DNA of 64,000 nt from Paraburkholderia fynbosensis. GTDB lineage: Bacteria > Pseudomonadota > Gammaproteobacteria > Burkholderiales > Burkholderiaceae. Every line of letters begins with the position of its first letter. Positions within the stretch are counted from its first letter, which is position 1. Location: positions 1-64,000 of the forward strand of contig NZ_CADIKI010000008.1 in assembly GCF_902859935.1 (NCBI RefSeq), in the 5' to 3' direction. The position numbers and the translations under genes were made by a program. This document shows positions 50,701 to 59,792 of this stretch, one piece after another. A model generated the notes under the pieces. That model did no database searches. It saw only the letters and a program-made list of their open reading frames with translations, and had not been told where the DNA came from.

Positions 50701-51267
50701 TTCGCGCGTGTCGTGCAAACGGTTCTCGGTCTCGCGGCGGCGTTCCTTGTACTTCGACACGCCGGCGGCTTCTTCGAGGAACACGCGCAGCTCTTCGGGC
50801 TTCGCCTCGATCAGGCGCGCGATCATGCCCTGCCCGATGATCGCGTACGCGCGCGGCCCGAGGCCGGTGCCGAGGAAGATGTCCTGGATGTCGCGGCGGC
50901 GCGCCGGCAGATTGTTGATGTAGTAGCTCGAGGTGCCGTCGCGCGTGAGCACGCGCTTCACGGCGATTTCGGCATACTGGCCCCATTGGCCGGCGGCGCG
51001 GCCATCGGCGTTGTCGAACACGAGTTCGACGCTGGCGCGGCTGCCGGGCTTGCGCGCGGTCGAGCCATTGAAGATCACGTCCTGCATCGATTCGCCGCGC
51101 AGCTCGGAGGCGCGCGATTCGCCGAGCACCCAGCGCACGGCATCGATGATGTTGGACTTGCCGCACCCGTTCGGTCCCACCACGCCAACCAGCTGGCCCG
51201 GAACCTGGAAATGCGTGGGATCGACGAATGACTTGAAGCCAGCGAGTTTGATCGAGGTCAGACGCAC
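47749..51267 (-). CDS. smc: Chromosome segregation ATPase SMC
   Basis: A 1172-residue SMC protein, the core of the bacterial condensin. The Walker A GPNGCGKSN lies at residues 31-39. Two long coiled coils flank a hinge domain at roughly 500-650 (LDKHELGGLPRLWKKLHVEAGWETALEAVL, then GLAFVADDLQQAL). The C-terminal head has the signature LLSGGEKALTATALVFA and Walker B FCLLDEVDAPLDDAN. The length is normal for the family. A TATCAT lies just upstream of the ATG as a possible -10. The gene heads the smc-zipA-ligA-def series. Confidence 0.98.
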   Translation of the reverse strand: MRLTSIKLAGFKSFVDPTHFQVPGQLVGVVGPNGCGKSNIIDAVRWVLGESRASELRGESMQDVIFNGSTARKPGSRASVELVFDNADGRAAGQWGQYAEIAVKRVLTRDGTSSYYINNLPARRRDIQDIFLGTGLGPRAYAIIGQGMIARLIEAKPEELRVFLEEAAGVSKYKERRRETENRLHDTRENLTRVEDIVRELGTNLEKLEGQAVVATRYKELQADGEEKQRLLWLLRKNEAGSEQERQQRAIEQAQIDLEAQTAKLREVEAQLETLRVAHYSASDAMQGAQGALYEANSEVSRLEAEIKFIVESRNRVQAQIAALSAQREQWQSQAEKAQGDIEDAEEQLAVAEEKAALAEDEAAAKHDAMPALEARWRDAQTELNAERGGIAQTEQALKLEAAHQRNADQQLQQLQQRHERLKLEAGGLDAPDEAQLEDLRMQLAEHEEILHDAQARLTDAQETLPRLDAERRTAQERVQAESAQIHQLDARLAALRQLQENVQTEGKIQPWLDKHELGGLPRLWKKLHVEAGWETALEAVLRERLAALEVSNLDWVKAFATDAPPAKLAFYAPPVAGQPAATPPALRPLLSLVRIDDAGIRAVLTDWLGLAFVADDLQQALGMRSQLPEGGSFVVKAGHVVTRVGVQLYAADSEQAGMLARQQEIENLARQVRAQALLADEAKAAAIRAEAAHTQAAQVLTDVRQQAERATQRVHALQMDVLKLTQAHERYTQRSTQIREELEEITAQIEEQRAMRAESEANFERHDGELAELQARFEDHQLAFEALDEELTTARGQARDLDRGATDARFAARNMANRIDELKRSIQVAHEQSERVAASLEDARAELETINEQTAHTGLQDALDIRSVKEEALHAARLELDDLTAKLRAADETRLATERALQPLRERINELQLKEQAARLNGEQFIEQLAAAGVDEAELQAKLTPDMKPSYLQGEVTRINNAIVALGPVNMAALDELKAATERKTFLDAQSADLTSAIETLEDAIRKIDAETRTLLQGTFDEVNRHFGELFPRLFGGGQAKLIMTGDEILDAGVQVMAQPPGKKNSTIHLLSGGEKALTATALVFAMFQLNPAPFCLLDEVDAPLDDANTERFANLVRAMSDKTQFLFISHNKIAMEMAQQLIGVTMQEQGVSRIVAVDMETAAGFAQNIV

Positions 51268-51416
51268 GGCGATTTCGCTGTTTGAAAAGGGAAAATGATA
51301 AGTGGCTCGTGAAGGCTGCGTAAGCCGTTCGCCATTGAGGCGAAGCAGCCCGCGATCCTTCGCGACACGGGCGCCGGCGGCACGCGGTCAGACATGCGCC
51401 GGCCAATGAGGGGCAA

Positions 51417-52412
51417 TCATACCATCGCGCGTGGGCGATTCTTACCGCCGTTACGGTCGCCGCGACCGGCATCGTGCGCGTCGTCGAGGCTCGCGTCCGC
51501 GGTGGCCGGATCGGGCGGCACGGCCTTGCTCCGATGCACCCAACTCGACAGCGCCGACGCCAGCACGATGCACACGCCGCCGGCCCATTCGCGCGGGCCC
51601 GGCGTCTCGCCGGCGAACAGCCACGCGGACAGCGCGGTGACCACGATCTCGAACAGCATGATGATCGACGCGCGGTTGGCCGGCACGCGCGCAAGCCCGT
51701 ACTGCACCAGCATATTGTTCGACGCCAGCAGCAGACCGAGGCCGAGCACGAGCCATGCGGCAGTGCCCAGATGCGCACCGGTGGGCGGCGCGGGCATCGC
51801 TTCGAACAGCGACGCGCAAGCGCTAAAGAGCGCCGCGCCGCCGAAGATTGTCGCGGTGCGCATTTCCGGCTTCATGTCCGGCAGCACGCGGCTCGTCTTG
51901 AGGATCAGCACGTTGCTCATCGCAAAGCCCATGCCGCCCGCGAGGCCCGCCCATTCGGCGAGATTGCCGGGCAACGGCATACCCAGTTGCGGCGACCACA
52001 GCATGGTCATCGCGCCGGCCAGCGACAGCGCCGCGAGGCCCGCGCCCGCCCATGTCAGCCGCTCGTGCAGGATGAAGTGCGCGAAGAGCGCCGTCCACGC
52101 CGGAGTGAGATAGAACAGCAGCAGCACGCGCATCACCTGGCCATGAATCGAGCCCCACACGAAGCCGAGATTGGTGATGCCCGCGGCCAGCGCGAGCGCC
52201 GGCAGCAGCCAGTGCCAGCGCACCGTCTTGAGCGCTCGATGACGCACCAGCAGCACGAACAGGCAGCCTGCGCCGCTCGTCAGCGCGCTTGCCGCGGTGC
52301 CGGTGACGCCGAGCGCCGCGAGCATGCGCAGCGGATACCAGATCATCCCCCATACCGATGCGCCCAGCATGATCGCGAGCGTCGGCCAGCCGTTGCGAAG
52401 CCAGTGGGTCAT
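51417..52412 (-). CDS. EamA-type (DMT superfamily) transporter
   Basis: A 331-residue permease with about ten hydrophobic helices in two EamA halves. It opens WPTLAIMLGASVWGMIWYPLRMLAALG; the second half begins near EWAGLAGGMGFAMSNVLILKTSRVLP, and PANRASIIMLFEIVVTALSAWLFAGE is a typical late helix pair. The C-terminal 40 residues are hydrophilic. GAGGAG lies 9 bases before the ATG. The substrate is unknown. It is divergent from dapC and lies upstream of smc with a 150-bp gap; it is not obviously part of either operon. Confidence 0.88.
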   Translation of the reverse strand: MTHWLRNGWPTLAIMLGASVWGMIWYPLRMLAALGVTGTAASALTSGAGCLFVLLVRHRALKTVRWHWLLPALALAAGITNLGFVWGSIHGQVMRVLLLFYLTPAWTALFAHFILHERLTWAGAGLAALSLAGAMTMLWSPQLGMPLPGNLAEWAGLAGGMGFAMSNVLILKTSRVLPDMKPEMRTATIFGGAALFSACASLFEAMPAPPTGAHLGTAAWLVLGLGLLLASNNMLVQYGLARVPANRASIIMLFEIVVTALSAWLFAGETPGPREWAGGVCIVLASALSSWVHRSKAVPPDPATADASLDDAHDAGRGDRNGGKNRPRAMV

Positions 52413-52918
52413 CGCGCGGGGCTCCTCGTCGTGCCGTCAACGCATGCGGCGGGTGTGCGCCCGCGTCGTGCGGCTGTCTCCTGAACTGCTGCGTACATTG
52501 ATGCTCCTGCTTCTTTTCTTGCGCGAACCGTGTGCGGCTCGCGTCGTTCCCGCTGCAACGCATACGCTGCGCCGCCTGGCGGGTTGCGCCGCTGCTTGCC
52601 GGCGCGACGTGTTTCGTTTGCTGCGTGGTTTGTTGCGCCACACGGCGCGGCGGCCGCAACTGCCGGCGCGCGCCGCCGTGCCGTGCTTGTCGACTGCTTA
52701 ATGGCCGCGCACCGCCTGCCAACCAGCTCGCCCCTTCACTCGTCTCGCGACGCCCGCCACGTTGTCCGCCGCGTCATGCGCGCCACGCTATAATCATCCG
52801 CTTGCCGCCGCTGCCGGCCGGTCGGCCCCGCGCTACAACGGGCTGCGCCACCGGTGCGCGCGCCGCGTTTCTCCCAGCATTCATCTGCGCCCATCTTCGA
52901 TCAGGCTCGATCCGCCCA
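52413..52918 (+). promoter_or_regulatory. Divergent region with likely dapC promoter
   Basis: This 506-bp GC-rich stretch has no convincing gene; open frames are fragments without family resemblance. The clearest signal is a perfect TATAAT at 52789-52794 on the dapC strand. TTGTCC lies upstream, but at 21 bp, which is too far for a standard -35, so the promoter may need an activator or start from a different -35. It would leave a leader of about 115 nt before the dapC GTG. Confidence 0.45.
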
Positions 52919-54136
52919 GTGAACCCCCTACTCGACTCCCTTCAGTCCTACCCGTTCGAAAAGCTGCGCGTGCTTTTCAAGGACGTTACGCCGCCCGCCA
53001 GCCTTGCGCACATCAGCTTCGGCATCGGCGAGCCGAAACATCCGACGCCCGCGCTGATCCGCGACGCCGTGGTGGCCTCGCTCGGCGGCCTCGCCGCGTA
53101 TCCGGCCACGCTCGGAACGCCCGCGCTGCGCGAATCGATCGCGAACTGGGTCACACAGCGCTACAACCTGCCGCCGCTCGACCCGGCCACCCAGGTGCTG
53201 CCGGTGTCGGGTTCGCGCGAGGCGCTGTTCGCTCTCGCGCAGACGGTGCTGGACCCCCAGCGCAACGCCGGCGGCGAGCCTGCGATCGTACTCTGTCCGA
53301 ACCCGTTCTACCAAATCTACGAAGGCGCGGCGCTGCTCGGCGGCGCGCAGCCGTACTTCGTCAATAGCGATCCGGCGCGCAACTTCGCGTGCGACTACCC
53401 GGCGGTGCCGGCCGACATCTGGGCCCGCACGCAACTGCTGTACGTCTGCTCGCCCGGCAACCCGACCGGCGCGGTACTCACGCTCGACGACTGGCGCGAG
53501 CTGTTCGCGCTGTCGGACCGCTATGGTTTCGTGATCGCGTCGGACGAGTGCTACTCGGAAATCTATTTCGACGAAGCGAATCCGCCGCTCGGCGGCCTGG
53601 AAGCCGCGCACAAGCTCGGCCGCGGCTTCGAGCGCCTCGTCATGCTGTCGAGCCTGTCCAAGCGTTCGAACGTGCCGGGCATGCGCTCGGGCTTCGTCGC
53701 CGGCGACGCGGCCATCCTCACGGCCTTCCTGCTGTACCGCACCTACCACGGCGCGGCGCTCTCGACGGTGTTCCAGAGCGCCAGCATCGCCGCGTGGAAC
53801 GACGAAACTCACGTGCGCGAGAACCGCGCAAAGTACGTGCAGAAGTTCTCCACCGTCACGCCGATGCTCGCGGAAGTGCTCGACGTGCGCCTGCCGGACG
53901 CCGCGTTCTACTTGTGGGCGGACGTCTCGCGCACGGGTCTGTCGGACACCGAGTTCGCCCAGCGCCTGTACGCCGACTATAATGTGACGGTTCTGCCGGG
54001 CTCGTTCCTCGCGCGTACCGCGCACGGCGTGAACCCCGGCCGCAATTTCGTGCGCCTCGCGCTCGTCGCCGACGTCGACGAATGCACCGAGGGCGCGCAG
54101 CGGGTCGTCGATTTTTGCCGCGCGATCGCCGGTTGA
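52919..54136 (+). CDS. dapC: Succinyldiaminopimelate transaminase
   Basis: A 405-residue fold-type I PLP aminotransferase making N-succinyl-LL-diaminopimelate in the lysine/peptidoglycan pathway. The PLP lysine is Lys248 in SSLSKRSNVPGMRSGF. Other cofactor residues are in CSPGNPTGAVL (Asn181) and IASDECYSEIY (Asp209, Tyr212). The GTG at 52919 gives the family start NPLLDSLQSYPFEKL; the frame is open for 129 codons upstream, but that part is arginine-rich and unrelated. dapD follows after 96 bp, and an ArsC-like gene and dapE lie further on, which supports DapC rather than a general aminotransferase. Confidence 0.94.
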   Translation: MNPLLDSLQSYPFEKLRVLFKDVTPPASLAHISFGIGEPKHPTPALIRDAVVASLGGLAAYPATLGTPALRESIANWVTQRYNLPPLDPATQVLPVSGSREALFALAQTVLDPQRNAGGEPAIVLCPNPFYQIYEGAALLGGAQPYFVNSDPARNFACDYPAVPADIWARTQLLYVCSPGNPTGAVLTLDDWRELFALSDRYGFVIASDECYSEIYFDEANPPLGGLEAAHKLGRGFERLVMLSSLSKRSNVPGMRSGFVAGDAAILTAFLLYRTYHGAALSTVFQSASIAAWNDETHVRENRAKYVQKFSTVTPMLAEVLDVRLPDAAFYLWADVSRTGLSDTEFAQRLYADYNVTVLPGSFLARTAHGVNPGRNFVRLALVADVDECTEGAQRVVDFCRAIAG

Positions 54137-54232
54137 GTTTCGCGAGGCCGCCCGAACTCCGGCACCTCGCAACCGAACTCCCGGTGCATCGCATCCCCTC
54201 TTCAGACTTCAACTCTTCAGAAAAGCACGCAT

Positions 54233-55060
54233 ATGTCGCAACAACTTCAGCAGATCATTGACACCGCCTGGGAAAACCGCGCCGACCTGTCGCCGAAGGC
54301 CGCTCCGGCCGAAGTGCGCGAAGCCGTCGCCCACGCGATCGAGCAACTGGACAAGGGCGCGCTGCGCGTCGCCGAAAAGAAGGACGGCGACTGGGTCGTC
54401 AATCAGTGGCTGAAGAAAGCCGTGCTGCTGTCGTTCCGCCTCGAAGACAACGCGCCGATGCCGGCCGGCGGCTACAGCCAGTTCTACGACAAGGTGCCGT
54501 CGAAATTCGCGAACTACACCGCTGAAGACTTCGCCGCCGGCGGCTTCCGCGTGGTGCCGCCCGCCATCGCGCGCCGCGGCTCGTTCATCGCGAAGAACGT
54601 CGTGCTGATGCCGTCGTACACCAACATCGGCGCTTACGTCGACGAAGGCACGATGGTCGACACGTGGGCCACCGTCGGTTCGTGCGCGCAGATCGGCAAG
54701 AACGTGCACCTGTCGGGCGGCGTGGGCATTGGCGGCGTGCTGGAGCCGCTGCAGGCGAACCCGGTCATCATCGAAGACAACTGCTTCATCGGCGCGCGCT
54801 CGGAAGTGGTGGAAGGCGTGATCGTCGAAGAGAACTCGGTGATCTCGATGGGCGTGTACCTCGGCCAGAGCACCAAGATTTACGACCGCGAAACCGGCGA
54901 AGTCACGTACGGCCGCATTCCGGCGGGCTCCGTGGTGGTGGCGGGCAACCTGCCCTCGAAGGACGGCTCGCACAGCCTGTACTGCGCGGTGATCGTCAAG
55001 AAGGTCGACGCCAAAACGCGCGCGAAGGTCGGTCTGAACGAGCTGCTGCGAGGCGATTGA
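54233..55060 (+). CDS. dapD: Tetrahydrodipicolinate N-succinyltransferase
   Basis: A 275-residue trimeric left-handed beta-helix enzyme that uses succinyl-CoA in the succinylase branch of diaminopimelate synthesis. The N-terminal helical domain begins [17 protein letters not shown]. Conserved catalytic and binding blocks include [51 protein letters not shown] and [17 protein letters not shown]. Its stop overlaps the next start (TGATG). Confidence 0.98.
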   Translation: MSQQLQQIIDTAWENRADLSPKAAPAEVREAVAHAIEQLDKGALRVAEKKDGDWVVNQWLKKAVLLSFRLEDNAPMPAGGYSQFYDKVPSKFANYTAEDFAAGGFRVVPPAIARRGSFIAKNVVLMPSYTNIGAYVDEGTMVDTWATVGSCAQIGKNVHLSGGVGIGGVLEPLQANPVIIEDNCFIGARSEVVEGVIVEENSVISMGVYLGQSTKIYDRETGEVTYGRIPAGSVVVAGNLPSKDGSHSLYCAVIVKKVDAKTRAKVGLNELLRGD

Positions 55061-55425
55061 TGGCGCGCGGCACGAAAACCGTCGTCTACGGCATCCCGAA
55101 CTGCGACACCGTCAAGAAGGCCCGCGTGTGGCTGGAAGAACACGGCGTCGAGTTCGAGTTTCACGACTTCAAGAAGGCCGGCGTGACCGAGCCGCTCGTG
55201 CAGGACTGGCTGAAGGACGTGAAGCTCGACGCGTTGCTGAACCGTCGCGGCACGACGTGGCGCGGTCTGTCCGACGACATGAAAGCGGCCGCTGACACGC
55301 AGCCGGGCGCGATCGCGTTGATGATCCACAAGCCGTCGGTGATCAAGCGGCCGGTGCTGGTGGTCAACGGGCGCGTCAAGTCGCTCGGTTTTTCCGCGGA
55401 CGAGTACGCGGCGCTGTTCGCGTAA
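55060..55425 (+). CDS. ArsC/Spx-family thioredoxin-fold protein
   Basis: A 121-residue member of the ArsC-like family (YffB type), with a thioredoxin fold. The single redox cysteine is in YGIPNCDTVKKARVWLEEHG near residue 15, followed by EFHDFKKAGVT; the C-terminal block is PSVIKRPVLVVNGRVKSLGFS. True arsenate reductases carry extra active-site arginines; this subgroup sits between dapD and dapE in many proteobacteria, its substrate is unsettled and glutathione-dependent reduction has been suggested. The ATG overlaps the dapD stop, so it is translationally coupled to it, and dapE starts about 150 bp downstream. Confidence 0.88.
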   Translation: MARGTKTVVYGIPNCDTVKKARVWLEEHGVEFEFHDFKKAGVTEPLVQDWLKDVKLDALLNRRGTTWRGLSDDMKAAADTQPGAIALMIHKPSVIKRPVLVVNGRVKSLGFSADEYAALFA

Positions 55426-55443
55426 TCCGACGCGTGTGACTGA

Positions 55444-56718
<1,275 letters not shown>

Positions 56719-56734
56719 CCAAGGACTATTCGCG

Positions 56735-57619
56735 ATGACGCTCCCGTTTTCCACTGTCCGCGACCTGCTGCGTTTCGCGGTGTCGCGCTTCAACCAGGCC
56801 GAGCTGTCGTTCGGCCACGGTTCGGCCAACGCGTACGACGAAGCCGCCTACCTGATCCTGCATACGCTGCATCTGCCGCTCGATCTGCTCGATCCGTTCC
56901 TCGACGCACGCCTGAGTGCGGCCGAGATCGACGCCGTGCTGAACGTGATCGAGCGCCGCGCCGCCGATCGCGTGCCGGCCGCGTACATCACGCAGGAAGC
57001 GTGGATGCACGGCTTTCGCTTTCACGTCGATGAGCGCGTAATCGTGCCGCGTTCGTTCATCGGCGAATTGCTGCAGGACGGCCTGCAGCCGTACGTGGAA
57101 GATCCCGAACAGGTGAGCGCGGTGCTGGAGCTGTGCACCGGCTCCGGTTGCCTCGCGATTCTCGCGGCGCATGCCTTCCCGAACGCGGATATCGACGCGG
57201 TGGACCTGTCGGCGCCGGCGCTCGAAGTCGCGACGCGCAACGTGACGGACTACAAGCTCGAGGACCGCATCGCGCTGTTCGAAGGCGATCTGTATGCGCC
57301 GCTCGCCGAACGCCGCTACGACGTGATCATCAGCAATCCGCCGTACGTGAACGCGGCGTCCATGCAGGAACTGCCCGCCGAATACAAGCACGAGCCGGAC
57401 ATGGCGCTCGCGGGCGGCGCGGACGGCATGGACATCGTGCGCCGGATCATCGCCGAGGCGCGCAACTGGCTGACCGAAGACGGCGTGCTGGTGGTCGAGA
57501 TCGGCAACGAGCGCGCGCACGTCGAAGCGGCGTTCGGCGGTCTGGATCTCGTGTGGCTGTCGACCAGCGCCGGCGACAACAACGTGTTTCTGATTCAGGC
57601 GGCGGATCTGCCGGTCTGA
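56735..57619 (+). CDS. prmB: 50S ribosomal protein L3 glutamine methyltransferase
   Basis: A 294-residue SAM-dependent methyltransferase of the HemK/PrmB family. The SAM-binding LELCTGSGCLAILAAHAFP is at residues 131-149, and the catalytic NPPY (201-204) binds the substrate glutamine. The N-terminal helical domain with SFGHGSANAYDEAAYLILHTLHLPLD is the PrmB-type substrate domain, and VPRSFIGELL is the PrmB-specific pre-SAM block, which distinguishes it from the release-factor methylase PrmC. It lies 16 bp after dapE, suggesting co-transcription. Confidence 0.96.
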   Translation: MTLPFSTVRDLLRFAVSRFNQAELSFGHGSANAYDEAAYLILHTLHLPLDLLDPFLDARLSAAEIDAVLNVIERRAADRVPAAYITQEAWMHGFRFHVDERVIVPRSFIGELLQDGLQPYVEDPEQVSAVLELCTGSGCLAILAAHAFPNADIDAVDLSAPALEVATRNVTDYKLEDRIALFEGDLYAPLAERRYDVIISNPPYVNAASMQELPAEYKHEPDMALAGGADGMDIVRRIIAEARNWLTEDGVLVVEIGNERAHVEAAFGGLDLVWLSTSAGDNNVFLIQAADLPV

Positions 57620-57690
57620 GGTTCCGTCGGCCAGTGGTGTAGGCGCGATGCAGGTGGCGCCGCGCCGCTTCGCCAACTCTTCGCGAGCTT

Positions 57691-59142
57691 ATGCAATTCG
57701 ACCTGCTTCATGTCGGCCCACTGGTTGCTCTCGCCCACATCCTCGGGGCGATTGCGGCGTGTCACGCGATTCTCAACACCCGTACGTCGCAAGGGGCGAT
57801 CGCGTGGGCCGTGTCGTTGGTCGCGATGCCTTATCTGACGCTGGTTCCGTATCTCTTCCTCGGCCGCAGCAAGTTCGCCGGCTATGCGGACGCGCGCCGC
57901 GTCGAAAACGAACTGCTGCGCACGCGTGCGCATCCACCGGAATGGGACACGCAGGCTTCGTCGGCGGGATTGCCGACGCAGCAACTCGGCGGCAGGTTCG
58001 CGCATTCGCTCACGCGTCTCGGCGGCATGCCGTTTTTACCGGGCAATTCCGTGCGCACGCTGGTGAATGGCGCCGCAACGTTCGAGGCCATCTTCGAAGC
58101 AATCGAGAACGCGCGCCACTACGTCATCGTGCAGTTCTTCATCGTGCGCGACGACGCGCTCGGCGAGATGCTCAAGGACGCGTTGATCGCCAAGGCCAGT
58201 CAAGGCGTGCGCGTCTACTTCCTGTACGACAGCATCGGCAGCTTCGATCTGCCGCACCGCTACGTCGCGGCGCTGCGCGCGGGCGGTGTCGAGATGCATC
58301 CGTTCGCGACCAACCGCCGTTTCGTCAACCGCCTGCAACTGAACTTTCGCAATCACCGCAAGATCGTTGCGGTGGATGGTGAGCGTGCGTTCGTCGGCGG
58401 CCATAACGTCGGCGTCGAATATCTCGGCGGCAGGGCGCCGCTGTCGCCGTGGCGCGATACGCATATCGAGGTGCGCGGCCCGGCGGTCGCGAGCATCCAG
58501 TTCGTCTTCACCGAGGACTGGCACTGGGCCACGCAACAGTTGCCCGAATTCGATATGCCTGCGGCGGCACCCGGCGCCCCTGCCGGGAACGACGGCATGC
58601 ACTGCCTCGTCGTGCCGAGCGGTCCGGCCGACAAGCAGGAAACCTGCTCGCTCTTTTTCGTCGAAGCGATCAATGCGGCGCGCGAGCGCGTCTGGATCAC
58701 CACGCCCTATCTCGTGCCGGACGAAGCCGTGTTCTCGGCGCTGCGGCTCGCGGTGCTGCGCGGCGTCGACGTGCGCATCCTGATTCCGTGCCGGCGCGAC
58801 CACCTGGTGGTGTTCGCCGCCTCGAAGCTGTATGCGTACGACTCGCTGCGCGCGGGCATCCGCATCTTTCGCTACCAGCCGGGCTTCCTGCATCAGAAGG
58901 TCATCCTGATCGACAGCGTGGCTGCCGCGATCGGCAGTGCCAATCTCGACAACCGCTCTTTCCGGCTGAACTTCGAGATCATGGTGCTGACCGTGGACCA
59001 CGGCTTCGCGCAGGAAGTCGAAACGATGCTGCTGAATGATTTCGCCGAATCGCTCGAAATCGATCGCAACGAATACCGGCACGCAAGCGCGCTGCGGCGC
59101 GTGCTGATGCACGTGGCGCGGCTTTTTTCACCGATTCTTTAG
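57691..59142 (+). CDS. cls: Cardiolipin synthase (PLD superfamily)
   Basis: A 483-residue membrane enzyme of the ClsA type. Two N-terminal hydrophobic helices (LVALAHILGAIAACHAIL; AIAWAVSLVAMPYLTLVPYLFLG) are followed by two phospholipase-D catalytic motifs: NHRKIVAVDGERAFVGGHN and HQKVILIDSVAAAIGSANLDNRS (HxK...D...GG/GS). It condenses phosphatidylglycerol into cardiolipin at the inner membrane. It follows prmB by 71 bp and may be read from the dap transcript. Confidence 0.95.
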   Translation: MQFDLLHVGPLVALAHILGAIAACHAILNTRTSQGAIAWAVSLVAMPYLTLVPYLFLGRSKFAGYADARRVENELLRTRAHPPEWDTQASSAGLPTQQLGGRFAHSLTRLGGMPFLPGNSVRTLVNGAATFEAIFEAIENARHYVIVQFFIVRDDALGEMLKDALIAKASQGVRVYFLYDSIGSFDLPHRYVAALRAGGVEMHPFATNRRFVNRLQLNFRNHRKIVAVDGERAFVGGHNVGVEYLGGRAPLSPWRDTHIEVRGPAVASIQFVFTEDWHWATQQLPEFDMPAAAPGAPAGNDGMHCLVVPSGPADKQETCSLFFVEAINAARERVWITTPYLVPDEAVFSALRLAVLRGVDVRILIPCRRDHLVVFAASKLYAYDSLRAGIRIFRYQPGFLHQKVILIDSVAAAIGSANLDNRSFRLNFEIMVLTVDHGFAQEVETMLLNDFAESLEIDRNEYRHASALRRVLMHVARLFSPIL

Positions 59143-59177
59143 GCGTGCTGGAGGCGCCGTGCCGCGACCTCAGCGCC

Positions 59178-59657
59178 TCACAACAGTTTTTCGATATCCG
59201 CTGTCATCGCCTCGGGCTTGGTGAGCGGCGCATAGCGCTTCACGACATTGCCGTCCCGGCCGATCAGAAATTTGGTGAAATTCCATTTGATTCCTTCAAG
59301 CCCCAGCAGACCCGGCGCCTCGCCCGTCAGATAGCGGAACAGCGGATGAGCGTTCGCGCCGTTCACATCGATCTTGTCGAACATTGGGAAGGTCACGCCG
59401 TAGTTCTTTTCGCAGAAACTGCCGATCTGCGCGGCGTCGCCCGGTTCCTGCTTGCCGAACTGGTTGCACGGAAACCCGAGCACCGCGAGCCCGCGCGCGG
59501 CGTAGGCGTCATACAGCTTTTGCAAGCCCGCATACTGCGGCGTGAATCCGCATTCGCTCGCCGTATTGACGATCAGCAACACCTTGCCTTGATACTGCGT
59601 GAGGCTCACTTCCTCGCCGCCGAGCGTGCGCGCCGAAAACGAATAAATCGATGTCAT
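59178..59657 (-). CDS. Glutathione peroxidase family protein
   Basis: A 159-residue thioredoxin-fold peroxidase that reduces hydroperoxides. The active-site cysteine (Cys36, in place of selenocysteine) is in NTASECGFTPQY. The other signature FPCNQFGKQEPG starts near residue 62, and WNFTKFLIGRDG supplies the Trp and Asn partners. Bacterial cysteine forms usually use thioredoxin rather than glutathione. It is convergent with cls and stands alone. Confidence 0.95.
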   Translation of the reverse strand: MTSIYSFSARTLGGEEVSLTQYQGKVLLIVNTASECGFTPQYAGLQKLYDAYAARGLAVLGFPCNQFGKQEPGDAAQIGSFCEKNYGVTFPMFDKIDVNGANAHPLFRYLTGEAPGLLGLEGIKWNFTKFLIGRDGNVVKRYAPLTKPEAMTADIEKLL

Positions 59658-59792
59658 GTGCTCTCCCCGTGAAAGCCGTCAGTCTATGCCAAAAGCCGCG
59701 CCACAACAGTTGTCCGAATGGCCGATCCGGACTGAGCGCCCGGTGTCACGCCGGGCAGTCTAAAATAGCGGTTTTCTTCAGCCGGCCTCTTC

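Noticed and set aside
49079-51778. An 899-codon frame overlapping smc on the same strand
   Set aside because: It runs in another frame inside the intact smc coding sequence and is Arg/Ala-rich without domains.
52532-52918. N-terminal extension of dapC
   Set aside because: The 129 upstream codons are arginine-rich and unrelated to aminotransferases; GTG 52919 gives the family N-terminus.
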